Positions 35,701 to 43,505 of a DNA stretch of 64,000 nucleotides are shown piece by piece. The position numbers and the translations under genes are program-made. The stretch spans positions 1 to 64,000 of the forward strand of contig NZ_JABAIH010000006.1 of NCBI RefSeq assembly GCF_012641395.1. The letters run 5' to 3'. This DNA is from Rhizobium sp. P32RR-XVIII (GTDB lineage: Bacteria > Pseudomonadota > Alphaproteobacteria > Rhizobiales > Rhizobiaceae). The notes beneath the pieces were generated by a model that was given only the letters and a program-made list of their open reading frames with translations, made no database searches and was not told the DNA's origin. Position 1 is the stretch's first letter. Each line of letters begins with the position of its first letter.

Positions 35701-35934
35701 ACGGCGGTTCTCGCCCTTATCCCGATCTCGCGCGGCGTTTTCTGGGGGCCGCTCGCCTACGCGATGATGGGCGGCATTCTCGTCGCAACAGTGCTGACCA
35801 TTCTCGTGCTGCCCGCAGGCTACGCGTTGTTCTTCGGGCGTGAGCCGAAGGCGAAACATGCAAAGGGCGAATATGCCAATGCCAACCAGGAAGAGGCGGA
35901 TGTCCATCATCCGCCGGCGTTGGCAGCCGAGTGA
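32788..35934 (+). CDS. RND-family efflux transporter permease
   Basis: Inner-membrane pump of 1048 residues, normal for the HAE1/AcrB group, driven by protons. It has twelve spans in the usual 1+5, 1+5 layout with two large periplasmic loops. The proton-relay aspartates are in LGLLVDDAMIVVELMERK near residue 408. The second half contains GVIALLGIIIRNSIILVDQI. The ATG at 32788 (MDANTTEKRPFNLSRWAI) follows GGAGAGGGA; an ATG at 32761 directly after the adaptor stop is the alternative. The substrates cannot be read; members of this branch act on organic compounds rather than metals, since the metal-specific motifs of HME pumps are lacking. Confidence 0.93.
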   Translation: MDANTTEKRPFNLSRWAIGHPSIARFLFGLIIITGVLGLMRMGQKEDPDFTFRVMVVQALWPGASIQDMEDQVTNKIERKLQETPHLDWVKSYTRAGSTIITVQVKGDTDAAEVADAFYQVRKKVDDISGDLPQGLRGPYFNDEFGDTFITLHSISGDGYTYPELKKFAIQARDMLLTTPGVEKAVIIGDQPEKIYIDVSSKALAERGLTIVDLQNAIKGQNAVDPAGSVDTGVRSVRISVEGNLHKVEDIRELRLRSGNQVTRLGDIATVYSGLEDPYQRKYRFNGHESVQVGVVMAKGFKVTDVGKDVEATYQRFEGSLPYGVSVDQISNQPDVVTDAISEFMHALGEALVIVLIVSFLSIGWRSGLVIAIAIPLVLAATFAIMYELGIDLQRISLGALIIALGLLVDDAMIVVELMERKLEEGLVKIEAASFAYSSTAFPMLTGTLITTAGFIPVGFAESTAGEYVRTLFYVVGIALVVSWFVAVYFTPWLGYMILKQRHHAGEHHDVFDTRFYRGLRSTVGWAVRHRIIVIALTLGTFVASLWSFQFIPQNFFPQSSRPEILVDLWLPEGASIKDVETQAKALEAKMMDDKDKKFIATYIGEGAPRFFLPLDQQLRNPNYAQLLIMANDEPARERLIIKLRTILTEDFPSIRGKVDRLFLGPPTGWPVQMRVMGPDRAEVRKIADQVKERFTQNPLLGAVHDDWLEQVPAMKLVIDQDRARALGVTSQRVRQMLQTAMSGAPLDDFRDGEETVSIVAREPEANRALLSAVNSVYVPTDFGGFVPVSQIAKVVPVMEQGIEWRRDRLPTISVRATLPDGVQSNDVVTKMYADMQDLRNSLPAGYKIEIQGGAEDSAESQASIAAKAPIMLVVIMVLLMAQLQHFGKAMLVFATGPLGIIGAASALLISGAPFGFVAILGVIALLGIIIRNSIILVDQIDQDIKAGMHRQEAIVGAAVRRFRPIMLTALTAVLALIPISRGVFWGPLAYAMMGGILVATVLTILVLPAGYALFFGREPKAKHAKGEYANANQEEADVHHPPALAAE

Positions 35935-35937
35935 AAG

Positions 35938-35965
35938 TGGCGCGGTGCAAACCGCGCCATTTTCA
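35938..35965. terminator. Bidirectional terminator between pump and NTF2-like genes
   Basis: TGGCGCGGT (35938-35946) and ACCGCGCCA (35951-35959), loop GCAA, followed by TTTTC. The gene on the opposite strand ends just beyond it, and the sequence before the hairpin (GAAAG) gives a weak T-run in that direction too. Confidence 0.75.
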
Positions 35966-35972
35966 TTTCCAG

Positions 35973-36434
35973 TCAGCCCATCGGGTTCGGAAGGTAACCA
36001 GTGAAGCCGGCGATCCTCCATCGGCCGTCATGCTTGCGGCAGCGATCGCGTTCGCCGTCGGCGCGCAGGATGCTGCCGTCGAATTTCTTGCGCACCAGCG
36101 CCACATCGCCATTGATCTCGATGTCTTCCAGGGTCGTTGCGGTGAAGATTGCGGTTCGCGGATCTTCGGCAAACGTCTGCCTCTGGAAATCCTGCGCCTG
36201 ACGCAGCCACTCGTCCCGGTAGGCTGCAAGCGTCGGAAAATTGAGGCGCCAATGATCCGGATTGGCCTCCCTGCGGCCATCGATGCCGATGAAGCCTTCC
36301 TCGATGAAATCGTCATCCACCTTGCTCCAATCGGCGGCGAGGAAAGCATCGATATCGCGGTGCACGAGCATTTCCCAGATCGAGTGCCGAGCCTCGTCCG
36401 AGGCGGGGAAGGGGTTCTTGAATGGGTCTCTCAT
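35973..36434 (-). CDS. NTF2-like (SnoaL-type) protein of unknown function
   Basis: Small protein of 153 residues with the alpha+beta cone of the NTF2-like superfamily: helix MLVHRDIDAFLAADWSKVDDDF, then GFIGIDGRREANPDHWRL and a final sheet ending HDGRWRIAGFTGYLPN. There is no signal peptide. Such proteins bind or convert small ligands; this one has no neighbour that tells which. It lies convergent to the efflux pump and divergent from the hexosaminidase. Confidence 0.7.
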   Translation of the reverse strand: MRDPFKNPFPASDEARHSIWEMLVHRDIDAFLAADWSKVDDDFIEEGFIGIDGRREANPDHWRLNFPTLAAYRDEWLRQAQDFQRQTFAEDPRTAIFTATTLEDIEINGDVALVRKKFDGSILRADGERDRCRKHDGRWRIAGFTGYLPNPMG

Positions 36435-36557
36435 GGCAGATCGGATCTCGTTGAAACCGCGGGATGTGGCCCCGTCGAGGCCGAAAAGTCAATCGGCGGG
36501 AAGACTTCCGGCGGCAATCCGGGCTATGTATTTCAGCAGGTGATTTAGGGAGGGAAG

Positions 36558-38474
36558 ATGACCGCCGATTATCGTCTCGAAGCAAGCTGGACCCCGATGG
36601 CGGGCTCCTTCGGAAGCTTCACCTTCACGCTTTTCAACCTTTCCAGCGGAACGCTTTCAGGCTTCTCGCTGGTCTATACGTCGATGACGCGCGTGGCGGA
36701 TCAGCACGCGGCCGAAGGCGCCACGCTGAAGCGGCGCGTGGCGAATTTCCACGAATTCGCACCGCCTGAGGGGCTGAGCATCGCGCCCGGCCAAAGCTGG
36801 CAGTTTTCGGTCGAAGGCCTCACTCACGCGCCAAAGCACGCCACGGCCGGTATCATGTCCGCCTACCTTACTCTCGGCGATGGCCGGCACGTGCCCGTCA
36901 GCTTTGGCGACCTGATGATGGAGGGCGCAGACCTCGGCGAGCTTTCGGAGCTTTTGCCGAAGGGCGAGGTGACGGAGCCTTATTCGCTGCTGCCCTGGCC
37001 GCTGTCGCTATCGTTGCGGCCGGACGGAGTGCCGCCCGTCGCGCTTTACCCGGCAGCGGGGTCGGGTGTGGAGGATATCAGGGCCGTGGCGAACGTGCTG
37101 GCGCTCTATCAGCGGCTATTCCCGACGGATAACGTGCCCTTCACACTGCAGCCGGCTCAGAGTGGCCGGCCGATCCGCTTCAAGGCGGAATCCTCGATCA
37201 TGCCCTCGGCCTACGAGCTGCGCTTTACGGCCGATGAGATTATTCTGGCGAGCGATGATGCGGTGGGGCGGTTCTACGGGCTTGTCAGCGTTGCGCAACT
37301 GCTGCACGGTGCGCGGCGACAGCCTGATGTTTTCAACTTTCCCGCCTTCGGCGACATTGCCGACCAGCCTCGCTACGACTGGCGCGGCTGCCACCTCGAT
37401 GTCTCCCGCCAGTTCTATCCGGTCGCGGATGTCGAACGGCTGATCGACATCCTCGCCTGGAACAAGCTCAACATCTTCCACTGGCATTTGACTGACGACG
37501 AAGCCTGGCGGCTGGAGATCAAGGCCTATCCCGAGCTCACGGAGATCGGCGCAAGGCGGGGGCCCGATGAAGTTCTGGTGCCGCAGCTCGGCGACGGCGC
37601 TGAACCGCGTTCGGGTTATTATACCCAGGACGATGTCCGCCGGATCGTTGCTCATGCCGGCGCGCTTCACGTCGAAGTCGTGCCGGAGATCGATATTCCC
37701 GGGCACAGCACGGCGGCGCTCTTTGCCCTGCCGCAGCTTGTCGACGGGCAGGAGGCGCCGGACGGCTACCGCTCGGTGCAGGGCTATCCCAACAATGCGC
37801 TGAATCCGGCGATCGACTTCACCTACGAATTCCTCGGCAAGGTGTTCGACGAGATGCGGGGGCTCTTTCCATCCGATTACATCCATATCGGTGGCGACGA
37901 GGTCGCGCATGATTCCTGGCTTGCCTCGCCGCTCTGCAAGGCGCTGATGGAGCGGGAAAAGCTCGCGGGCACGGCCGAGCTGCAGTCCTATTTCCTACGA
38001 CGGATCAAGGACATGCTTTCGGAGCGCGGCAAGAAGCTCGCCGGTTGGAATGAGGTCTCGCATGGCGGCGGCGTCGAGCGTGAGGGCACATTGCTGATGG
38101 CCTGGGAAAAGGCTGAGGCCGGCATCGAACTGGCGGGCGAGGGCTACGACGTGGTCATGACGCCGGCACAGGCCTACTATCTCGACATGGCGCAGTCGGA
38201 AGCCTGGGGTGAGCCGGGCGCAAGCTGGGGCGGCTTCACGCCGCCGGAAAAGACCTATGCTTACGAGGCCGAGGGCGAATTGCCCGAGGAATTGAGAGAC
38301 CGGGTGCGCGGTATCCAAGCCTGTATCTGGGGCGAGAATTTCGTCTCCCGGGCCTATTTCAACCGGCTGGTCTTTCCGCGGCTTCCTGCAGTCGCGGAAG
38401 CGGCTTGGACGCCTTGCCTGCGCAAGGACTGGCAGCGCTTTGCCGCGATCGTCAGGATGTGGCCGAAGCTTTAG
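36558..38474 (+). CDS. Beta-N-acetylhexosaminidase, GH20
   Basis: Glycosidase of 638 residues that removes terminal GlcNAc (or GalNAc) residues. The N-terminal 170 residues form a beta domain, followed by the GH20b helper domain (PFTLQPAQSGRPIRF and onward) and the TIM barrel: YDWRGCHLDVSRQFYP, WNKLNIFHWHLTDDEAWRLE, VVPEIDIPGHSTAA and the catalytic Asp-Glu in YIHIGGDEVAHDSW (about residue 448). A tryptophan-rich C-terminal end (CIWGENFVSR) completes the substrate site. There is no signal peptide, so it acts in the cytoplasm on imported chitooligosaccharides or on recycled murein parts. GGGAGGGAAG precedes the ATG. Its stop overlaps that of the convergent ROK gene by 4 bp. Confidence 0.9.
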   Translation: MTADYRLEASWTPMAGSFGSFTFTLFNLSSGTLSGFSLVYTSMTRVADQHAAEGATLKRRVANFHEFAPPEGLSIAPGQSWQFSVEGLTHAPKHATAGIMSAYLTLGDGRHVPVSFGDLMMEGADLGELSELLPKGEVTEPYSLLPWPLSLSLRPDGVPPVALYPAAGSGVEDIRAVANVLALYQRLFPTDNVPFTLQPAQSGRPIRFKAESSIMPSAYELRFTADEIILASDDAVGRFYGLVSVAQLLHGARRQPDVFNFPAFGDIADQPRYDWRGCHLDVSRQFYPVADVERLIDILAWNKLNIFHWHLTDDEAWRLEIKAYPELTEIGARRGPDEVLVPQLGDGAEPRSGYYTQDDVRRIVAHAGALHVEVVPEIDIPGHSTAALFALPQLVDGQEAPDGYRSVQGYPNNALNPAIDFTYEFLGKVFDEMRGLFPSDYIHIGGDEVAHDSWLASPLCKALMEREKLAGTAELQSYFLRRIKDMLSERGKKLAGWNEVSHGGGVEREGTLLMAWEKAEAGIELAGEGYDVVMTPAQAYYLDMAQSEAWGEPGASWGGFTPPEKTYAYEAEGELPEELRDRVRGIQACIWGENFVSRAYFNRLVFPRLPAVAEAAWTPCLRKDWQRFAAIVRMWPKL

Positions 38475-39376
38475 AGCGCCTTCAACCCCAACAGTGCCGC
38501 GCCAATCAATCCCGGCTCGATGCGGCATTCGCTGCGCACCACCAGCGGGCGGTCAAATTTGCGCAGGATGCGGCTCCTCACGGCCCTGTCGAGTTCGGCA
38601 AGTAGTGGCTCGACATTCGACAGCCCGCCGCCGACCGGCACGATCGTCGCGCCGGTGATATTGACCGTCAGCGCCAAGGGCGAGGCGACGAGATCGGTAT
38701 AGACGCCGATCGTGCGTATCGCCTTTTCTTCACCTCGTTGCCATTGCGCGATGATTTCCTCGCTGGAGAATTCGAGGTCGTGCAGCGTCTTATGCAGACG
38801 CTCGAGGCCGCGCGCGCCACCGACGGTATCGACGCATCCCTTCTGGCCGCAGCCGCAGGGATAGGCGGGGATTTTCGCGGGCGGCGTTCCGGCTTCGGAA
38901 GCGAGGATTGGTCCGTGGCCCCACTCGCCGGCAAAGCCGCCGGAAGCATTGACGAGCCTGCCGTCCGAAACAAGGCCGCCTCCCACGCCGGTGCCAAGGA
39001 TTGCGCCGAAAACGATACGGTGGCCGCGGCCGGCGCCGAGTTCGGCTTCCGCCATGGCGAAGCAATCGGCGTCGTTGGCGATCAGCACCGGAAAGCCGAG
39101 TTCGGCCTCAAGATCGGCGGCGAGGTTGCGGTCATGAATGCAGGGAATGTTGGCGCAGGTCAGCCGCTGCGTATCGGGATCGACGACGCCGGCGATCGAG
39201 AAGGCAAGGCGAAGGGGCGTTTCGCCGGTCTCGTTAATGAAGCTGCGGATCGTCTCGACGAATGCGGCGAAATCATCTTTTGGCGTCGGGCGGCGGCCTA
39301 GCGGAACGATGTCTGTTTCCGAGCGGGCAATGCCGCCTTTGATTGCCGAACCGCCGATGTCGAATGAGATGATCAT
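38471..39376 (-). CDS. ROK-family sugar kinase (N-acetylglucosamine kinase-like)
   Basis: Kinase of 301 residues. The phosphate-binding loop FDIGGSAIKGGI begins the protein, followed by the catalytic-Asp segment LIANDADCFAMAEA and the ROK signature with zinc-binding CGCGQKGCVDTVGGARGLE. The glycine-rich ILGTGVGGGLV is also present. The ATG at 39376 gives MIISFDIGGSAIKG; the frame extends 19 residues further but without family resemblance. It lies tail to tail with the hexosaminidase, and a role in phosphorylating the released amino sugar is likely. It could also act on glucose, as ROK enzymes vary. Confidence 0.88.
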   Translation of the reverse strand: MIISFDIGGSAIKGGIARSETDIVPLGRRPTPKDDFAAFVETIRSFINETGETPLRLAFSIAGVVDPDTQRLTCANIPCIHDRNLAADLEAELGFPVLIANDADCFAMAEAELGAGRGHRIVFGAILGTGVGGGLVSDGRLVNASGGFAGEWGHGPILASEAGTPPAKIPAYPCGCGQKGCVDTVGGARGLERLHKTLHDLEFSSEEIIAQWQRGEEKAIRTIGVYTDLVASPLALTVNITGATIVPVGGGLSNVEPLLAELDRAVRSRILRKFDRPLVVRSECRIEPGLIGAALLGLKAL

Positions 39377-39436
39377 GCTGCCTGCCGCCTCCAAGTTTTC
39401 GCGTGTGCTCGCACCCTTGGCGCAGATTTGCAAGCC

Positions 39437-40771
39437 TTATGCCGGCAAGCTCACCCGCGCCTCGAAGCCCGATGTCTCGCCGCTTGCCGGCGATAAAAGT
39501 TCCAGTGTGCCGCCCATCTGGGAAACGATGCGGTCGGAGATCGCAAGACCCAGGCCTGATCCCAATGCGCCGGTTGAACCGCGCCGGAAGCGCTTCTTGA
39601 GGACGGCAAGATCAACTTCCTCGATAGCAGCGCCGCCGTTGACGATCCTGATGGTCCCGACCTCATCGAGGCTGATCCTGACGGGCAGGTCCTGATCGCC
39701 GTGCAGAAGTGCGTTTTCGATTAGATTGCGCATCACGATGCCGAAAGCATCCATATCGGCACTGCGGAGAAGCGTTGCCCCGATGGTGGCCGTATAGCTG
39801 AGCCGCCCGTTGGTGCGGCTATCGCGCTGGTAGTCGCCAACGATCATTTCGAGCACCTGGCGAAGGTCCGTGACAGTGTCGCTTGCGCCGATACCTGCTT
39901 CGGCTCGCGAAAGCTGCAGCAGCTTTTCGGCCAGGCGGCCGAGATTGACGAGCGAGTTTTCGATCTGCCGCGCGCGCGTCCTGGCAGCGTTGTCCGGCAG
40001 TTCTTCGGCCAGGCGCTCTACCTGCGCCAGCGCACCGGCAATCGGCGTACGGAGTTCATGAGCGCTGTTGGCGCTAAATTCCCGCTCCGCTTCGAGCGCA
40101 GAGCGGAGGCGGCCGAGAAGCAGGTTGACGGAGCGAGCAATCGGTTTGATTTCCTTCGGCAACCTGCCTTCGTCGACCGCCGCCATATTGCCGCTGTCCT
40201 TGGTGGCGATCTCGCGGCGCAGGACTTCGATCGGCTTCAACGCCCGGCCCACAATGAACCAGATCGCAAAAATGCTCGCCGGGATCAGCACAATCAGCGG
40301 CAGTAGCAGCGTGACGGCGCTTTCGCGCACCGCCTCGCGACGATTGGCGAAACGATCCGCAACCTGCATGAAGAGCGTGCCGTCGGCCGTCGCTTCGGTA
40401 TAGATCCGCTGGCGATCGTTGTCGTGAAAGCCGCGCGCGAGCGGTGCATCGAAAGGCTTCGGCGAGGCATCGTGCGAACGGAGAACGACATTCCCGTCCC
40501 TGTCACGCACCTGATAGGTCAGATATTCACGGCTGGTGGCAGTGTTGAGGGTTGGGACGCTGGGGAAATCGGCCTGGTCGCGCTGGTTGAGGTCATCGAC
40601 GATAAGGGCCAGAAGACGCTCGGTTGCCTCCCGCTGGGCGCTGTCGAAAAGCTCGTCGACTTCTCCCTGAATCACCCCAATGCCGAGCCCGATCGCGACG
40701 AGCCAGAAGACGACCACGACGCCCGTGAGCGCCAGAATGAGCGGAGCGACGATGCTGGGTTCGCGTTTCAT
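39437..40771 (-). CDS. Sensor histidine kinase
   Basis: Membrane sensor kinase of 444 residues. The first span is at about 9-34 (APLILALTGVVVVFWLVAIG), then a periplasmic domain of about 115 residues, the second span near residue 155 (LLLPLIVLIPASIFAIWFIV), a HAMP-like linker, the phosphoacceptor in NSAHELRTPIAGALAQ, the N box MRNLIENALLHGD and the G box GSGLGLAISDRI. It starts at 40771, overlapping the response regulator stop by 4 bp (ATGA). The frame is open further upstream but within the regulator gene. The inducing signal is unknown; the pair resembles QseBC/TctDE-like systems. Confidence 0.92.
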   Translation of the reverse strand: MKREPSIVAPLILALTGVVVVFWLVAIGLGIGVIQGEVDELFDSAQREATERLLALIVDDLNQRDQADFPSVPTLNTATSREYLTYQVRDRDGNVVLRSHDASPKPFDAPLARGFHDNDRQRIYTEATADGTLFMQVADRFANRREAVRESAVTLLLPLIVLIPASIFAIWFIVGRALKPIEVLRREIATKDSGNMAAVDEGRLPKEIKPIARSVNLLLGRLRSALEAEREFSANSAHELRTPIAGALAQVERLAEELPDNAARTRARQIENSLVNLGRLAEKLLQLSRAEAGIGASDTVTDLRQVLEMIVGDYQRDSRTNGRLSYTATIGATLLRSADMDAFGIVMRNLIENALLHGDQDLPVRISLDEVGTIRIVNGGAAIEEVDLAVLKKRFRRGSTGALGSGLGLAISDRIVSQMGGTLELLSPASGETSGFEARVSLPA

Positions 40772-41427
40772 GCTTCCGCCAGGGTGTAGCCGATGCCGCG
40801 GGCGGTCTTGATCCTGTCCCGGCCAATCTTCTTGCGCAGCCGGCTGACGTAGACTTCGACCGTATTGCTTTCGATCTCCGAGCCGAAGGCGTAAAGCGCT
40901 TCCTCGATCCGGTCCTTCGGTACGATCGCGCCGGGGCGAGCGGTGAGTAGATCGAGAACTGCCCATTCGCGGCTCGTCAGCACGACCACCTCGCCGGCGA
41001 CGGCAAGCTTGTGTTGCGGCCGGTCGATCTCGATATCGGCAATACGGATGACCGGCCGCGGATTGGCGCTGTAGCGACGGGCGACGGCCATGATGCGCGC
41101 CTCCAATTCTCCGAGATTGAACGGTTTGACGAGATAGTCGTCGGCGCCGGCGTTCAGTCCTTCGATGCGGTCGGAGATCTGGTCGCGCGCGGTGAGGATA
41201 ATCACGGGTGTCGTCGTGCCCTTGGCGCGCAGCCTTCTCAGAAAGTCGATGCCTGTGCCGTCTGGAAGCTGGAGATCGAGTAAGATGAGACCATAATCGA
41301 CGGAGGCTGCAGCGGCCTGTGCGTCGCCGATCTTTCGCATCCAGTCGATCGCGTGCCCGGACGCGCCGACATGATCGCGTACCGCTTCTCCGATCATCCA
41401 GTCGTCTTCAATCAGCAGAATTCGCAC
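40768..41427 (-). CDS. OmpR-family response regulator
   Basis: Regulator of 219 residues. The receiver domain shows the acidic pair in LLIEDDWMIGE, the phosphoacceptor Asp in LILLDLQLPDG (about residue 51) and the conserved Lys in DYLVKPFNLGE. The C-terminal winged helix includes LTSREWAVLDLL and NTVEVYVSRLRKKIG followed by IKTARGIGYTLAEA. It is first in a two-gene unit with the sensor kinase. Targets are not evident from the window; no two-component operator was identified. Confidence 0.94.
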   Translation of the reverse strand: MRILLIEDDWMIGEAVRDHVGASGHAIDWMRKIGDAQAAAASVDYGLILLDLQLPDGTGIDFLRRLRAKGTTTPVIILTARDQISDRIEGLNAGADDYLVKPFNLGELEARIMAVARRYSANPRPVIRIADIEIDRPQHKLAVAGEVVVLTSREWAVLDLLTARPGAIVPKDRIEEALYAFGSEIESNTVEVYVSRLRKKIGRDRIKTARGIGYTLAEA

Positions 41428-41581
41428 GCGGTTTCTCCTGAGAAAAGCTCTAGCGCCGCCTGCACTCGAGGGTCAAGCGAGGCATGGGGGCGAAAAATGT
41501 TAATGCGATGGCTGCGATCAGGAGTCGCCATAGCCATGATGGCGGCGTATTCCACGAGGAGGATTCAAACTTGGATGATAC

Positions 41582-42268
41582 ATGCCGGAACTCGGCAAGC
41601 CGGAAACTATGACAATCGAAGGAATAAGAAACTTTCGCAGGCGGTTTGCCAGGAAACCGCGCCTCGGGGCGCCGCGGCTTTCGGCCATCCTGCGGCAGCT
41701 TGCAGGCGACAAAAACCGCCAGCGTATTTCGATCGGCGATTTCTTCGAGGTGATGGGTGACCGCGCGACCGGCGCCCTCATGCTGATCCTGGCATTGCCG
41801 AATCTTGTGCCTACGCCGCCAGGAACATCTGCGATCCTTGGCGCACCGCTGCTCTTGCTCGCCGCGCAGCTGACATTCGGCCTCAGGCCGTGGTTGCCGA
41901 AGGTGATTGCCCGGCGGTCGATGAAGCGCGAGGATTTCGAGGGCGTGGTTGCACGCATCCACCGCTGGGTTGTGTTTGCCGAGAGGATGCTGAATCCGCG
42001 GCTTTCATTTCTTGTGGAACCGCCGGCCGAATATTTCGCAGGCTTTATCTGTCTCCTGCTTGCGATCGTGCTCACGCTGCCGATCCCGCTCGGCAATATC
42101 CTGCCGGCCTTTTCCATCTGCCTGTTTGCCTTCGCCATATTGGGGAGGGACGGCCTGTTTTCATTGTTCGGTATGACAACGGCCGTCGTTTCGCTGATCA
42201 TCGTCAGCGGTGTGACCTACGGACTCGTCAAGGCTGGCATCTTCTTCGTCACGAACTTGTTTGCATGA
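41582..42268 (+). CDS. ExoD-family membrane protein
   Basis: Integral membrane protein of about 228 residues matching the exopolysaccharide synthesis ExoD family: RISIGDFFEVMGDRATGALM, then LALPNLVPTPPGTSAILGAPLL, and hydrophobic spans in the C-terminal half (LLLAIVLTLPIPLGNILPAF, VVSLIIVSGVTYGLVKAG). In Sinorhizobium meliloti exoD affects exopolysaccharide output, alkali tolerance and nodule invasion. The start is uncertain: ATG 41582 lies 17 nt from GAGGAGG, while ATG 41609 (MTIEGIRN) is a good alternative. It stands alone, followed by a gap with a hairpin before the polyol regulator. Confidence 0.8.
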   Translation: MPELGKPETMTIEGIRNFRRRFARKPRLGAPRLSAILRQLAGDKNRQRISIGDFFEVMGDRATGALMLILALPNLVPTPPGTSAILGAPLLLLAAQLTFGLRPWLPKVIARRSMKREDFEGVVARIHRWVVFAERMLNPRLSFLVEPPAEYFAGFICLLLAIVLTLPIPLGNILPAFSICLFAFAILGRDGLFSLFGMTTAVVSLIIVSGVTYGLVKAGIFFVTNLFA

Positions 42269-42366
42269 ACAGATTTTCGCGCAAAGGGCATGGCATTTTC
42301 TCAACGCACTCGACATCTGCCCAATTTTGTTCTGATCTAGCGTAAACAGACACAACGAATTACTCG

Positions 42367-42392
42367 TCCGGCATAAAGCCGGATCATTTTTT
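42367..42392 (+). terminator. Short hairpin with T-run just before the smoC-like gene
   Basis: TCCGGC (42367-42372) and GCCGGA (42378-42383), loop ATAAA, followed by TCA and six T (42387-42392). It ends 13 nt before the smoC-like start codon. It may terminate the exoD-type transcript, or act on the regulator's own leader. Confidence 0.5.
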
Positions 42393-42405
42393 ACGGTAGA
42401 ACTCG

Positions 42406-43359
42406 ATGGCAAAACGAACAGAGACGCCGGGACGGCTGGACGATGCGGCGCGCGCTGGCTGGCTTTACTATGTCGCTGGCCGTACGCAGGATGAGATTGC
42501 CTCTACCATGGGGATCTCGCGGCAGTCTGCCCAGCGCCTGGTGTCGCTTGCCGTTGCCGAAAGGCTCATCAAGGTGCGGCTCGATCATCCGATCGCCGCC
42601 TGTCTGGAACTCGGCTACGAGCTGCGTGAGAAATTCGACCTCAAGCATGTGGAGATCGTGCCGAGTGATCCCGGGGCTTCGTCGACCACCGTCGGCATCG
42701 CAGAAGCAGCGGCAGCCGAGATCGAGCGCTGGCTGAGACGGCCCGATCCGATCGTGCTCGCCATCGGGACCGGCCGCACGCTGAAGGCAGCCGTCGATCA
42801 GCTCCCGACCATCGAATGCCCCAACCATCGAATCGTATCGCTGACGGGCAATATCACGCCGGATGGTTCGGCTGCTTATTACAACGTCATCTTCAGCATG
42901 GCGGATGCGGTGAAGGCCCGGCATTTTCCAATGCCGCTGCCGGTGCTCGCGTCTTCGGCCGAGGAGCGCGAGTTGCTCCACGGTCAGCAACTGGTGCGCT
43001 CGACCCTGAAAATCAGCGCCCAGGCGGACGTCACCTTCGTTGGTATCGGCGAACTCGGCACGGATGGTCCGCTTTGCGTCGACGGCTTCCTCGCGAAGGA
43101 CGAGATGATCGAGCTGATGCGCGAAGGAGCAGTCGGCGAGATCTGCGGCTGGATCTTCGACGGAAATGGCAAACTGCTTGACAATCCGATCAACGAACGC
43201 GTCGCGTCCGCGCCCATTCCTTCGCGTGAGACGTCGACCGTCATCGGAATTGCCAAAGGCAAGCGGAAGTTCCAGGCGATAAGAGCAGCAGTCGTCGGGC
43301 GTCAAGTCAACGCCCTGATCACTGATGAAGAAGCCGCCGAGTTTTTGCTCAACGCCTGA
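42406..43359 (+). CDS. smoC: SorC-family transcriptional regulator of the polyol operon (smoC-like)
   Basis: Sugar-binding regulator of 317 residues. The N-terminal helix-turn-helix reads GRTQDEIASTMGISRQSAQR, and the C-terminal sugar-binding domain has the SorC/DeoR landmarks VLAIGTGRTLKAAVDQLP, VSLTGNITPDGS and FVGIGELGTDGPL. It stands directly upstream of smoE, as expected for the regulator of sorbitol/mannitol uptake; the symbol is given on this context and family. Its stop codon lies inside a perfect inverted repeat (43342-43366). No good ribosome site precedes ATG 42406, and a hairpin with a T-run ends just before it, so translation initiation may be weak. Confidence 0.85.
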   Translation: MAKRTETPGRLDDAARAGWLYYVAGRTQDEIASTMGISRQSAQRLVSLAVAERLIKVRLDHPIAACLELGYELREKFDLKHVEIVPSDPGASSTTVGIAEAAAAEIERWLRRPDPIVLAIGTGRTLKAAVDQLPTIECPNHRIVSLTGNITPDGSAAYYNVIFSMADAVKARHFPMPLPVLASSAEERELLHGQQLVRSTLKISAQADVTFVGIGELGTDGPLCVDGFLAKDEMIELMREGAVGEICGWIFDGNGKLLDNPINERVASAPIPSRETSTVIGIAKGKRKFQAIRAAVVGRQVNALITDEEAAEFLLNA

Positions 43360-43366
43360 GCAAAAA
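43342..43366 (+). promoter_or_regulatory. Inverted repeat over the smoC stop codon, candidate operator or terminator
   Basis: TTTTTGCTCA (43342-43351) and TGAGCAAAAA (43357-43366) form a perfect 10-bp inverted repeat with a 5-nt spacer; the TGA of the right arm is the stop codon. The core TGCTCA recurs at 43458-43463 and 43477-43482 in front of smoE. It may be a SorC-type operator; a weak terminator role is also possible. Confidence 0.5.
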
Positions 43367-43428
43367 TTATTTCACTTTTGAATCAACGCCCTGCGCTTTT
43401 CGTTAGCGATCGCAGCAACGATTCCCAA

Positions 43429-43463
43429 TTGACATTTGACGTCCTCTGGTGAGTAATTGCTCA
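43429..43463 (+). promoter_or_regulatory. Candidate smoE promoter with overlapping TGAG...CTCA element
   Basis: TTGACA (43429-43434) and AGTAAT (43452-43457) are spaced by 17 nt; the -35 box is perfect. The near-palindrome TGAGTAATTGCTCA (43450-43463) covers the -10 box, so a regulator bound there would control transcription. It lies 43 nt before the smoE start. Confidence 0.55.
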
Positions 43464-43505
43464 TGGGCAAAGCGAATGCTCACACTCATCTTCTGGGAGG
43501 AAGAT

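Noticed and set aside
31621..35934. Heavy-metal (CusA-type) efflux system
   Set aside because: The pump has the DD proton relay of drug-type RND pumps and I see no metal-binding methionine cluster; the adaptor is of the AcrA/MexA type.
33559..36021. 820-residue minus-strand open frame opposite the RND pump
   Set aside because: The plus strand encodes a complete RND pump here; the antisense product is low-complexity and has no motifs.
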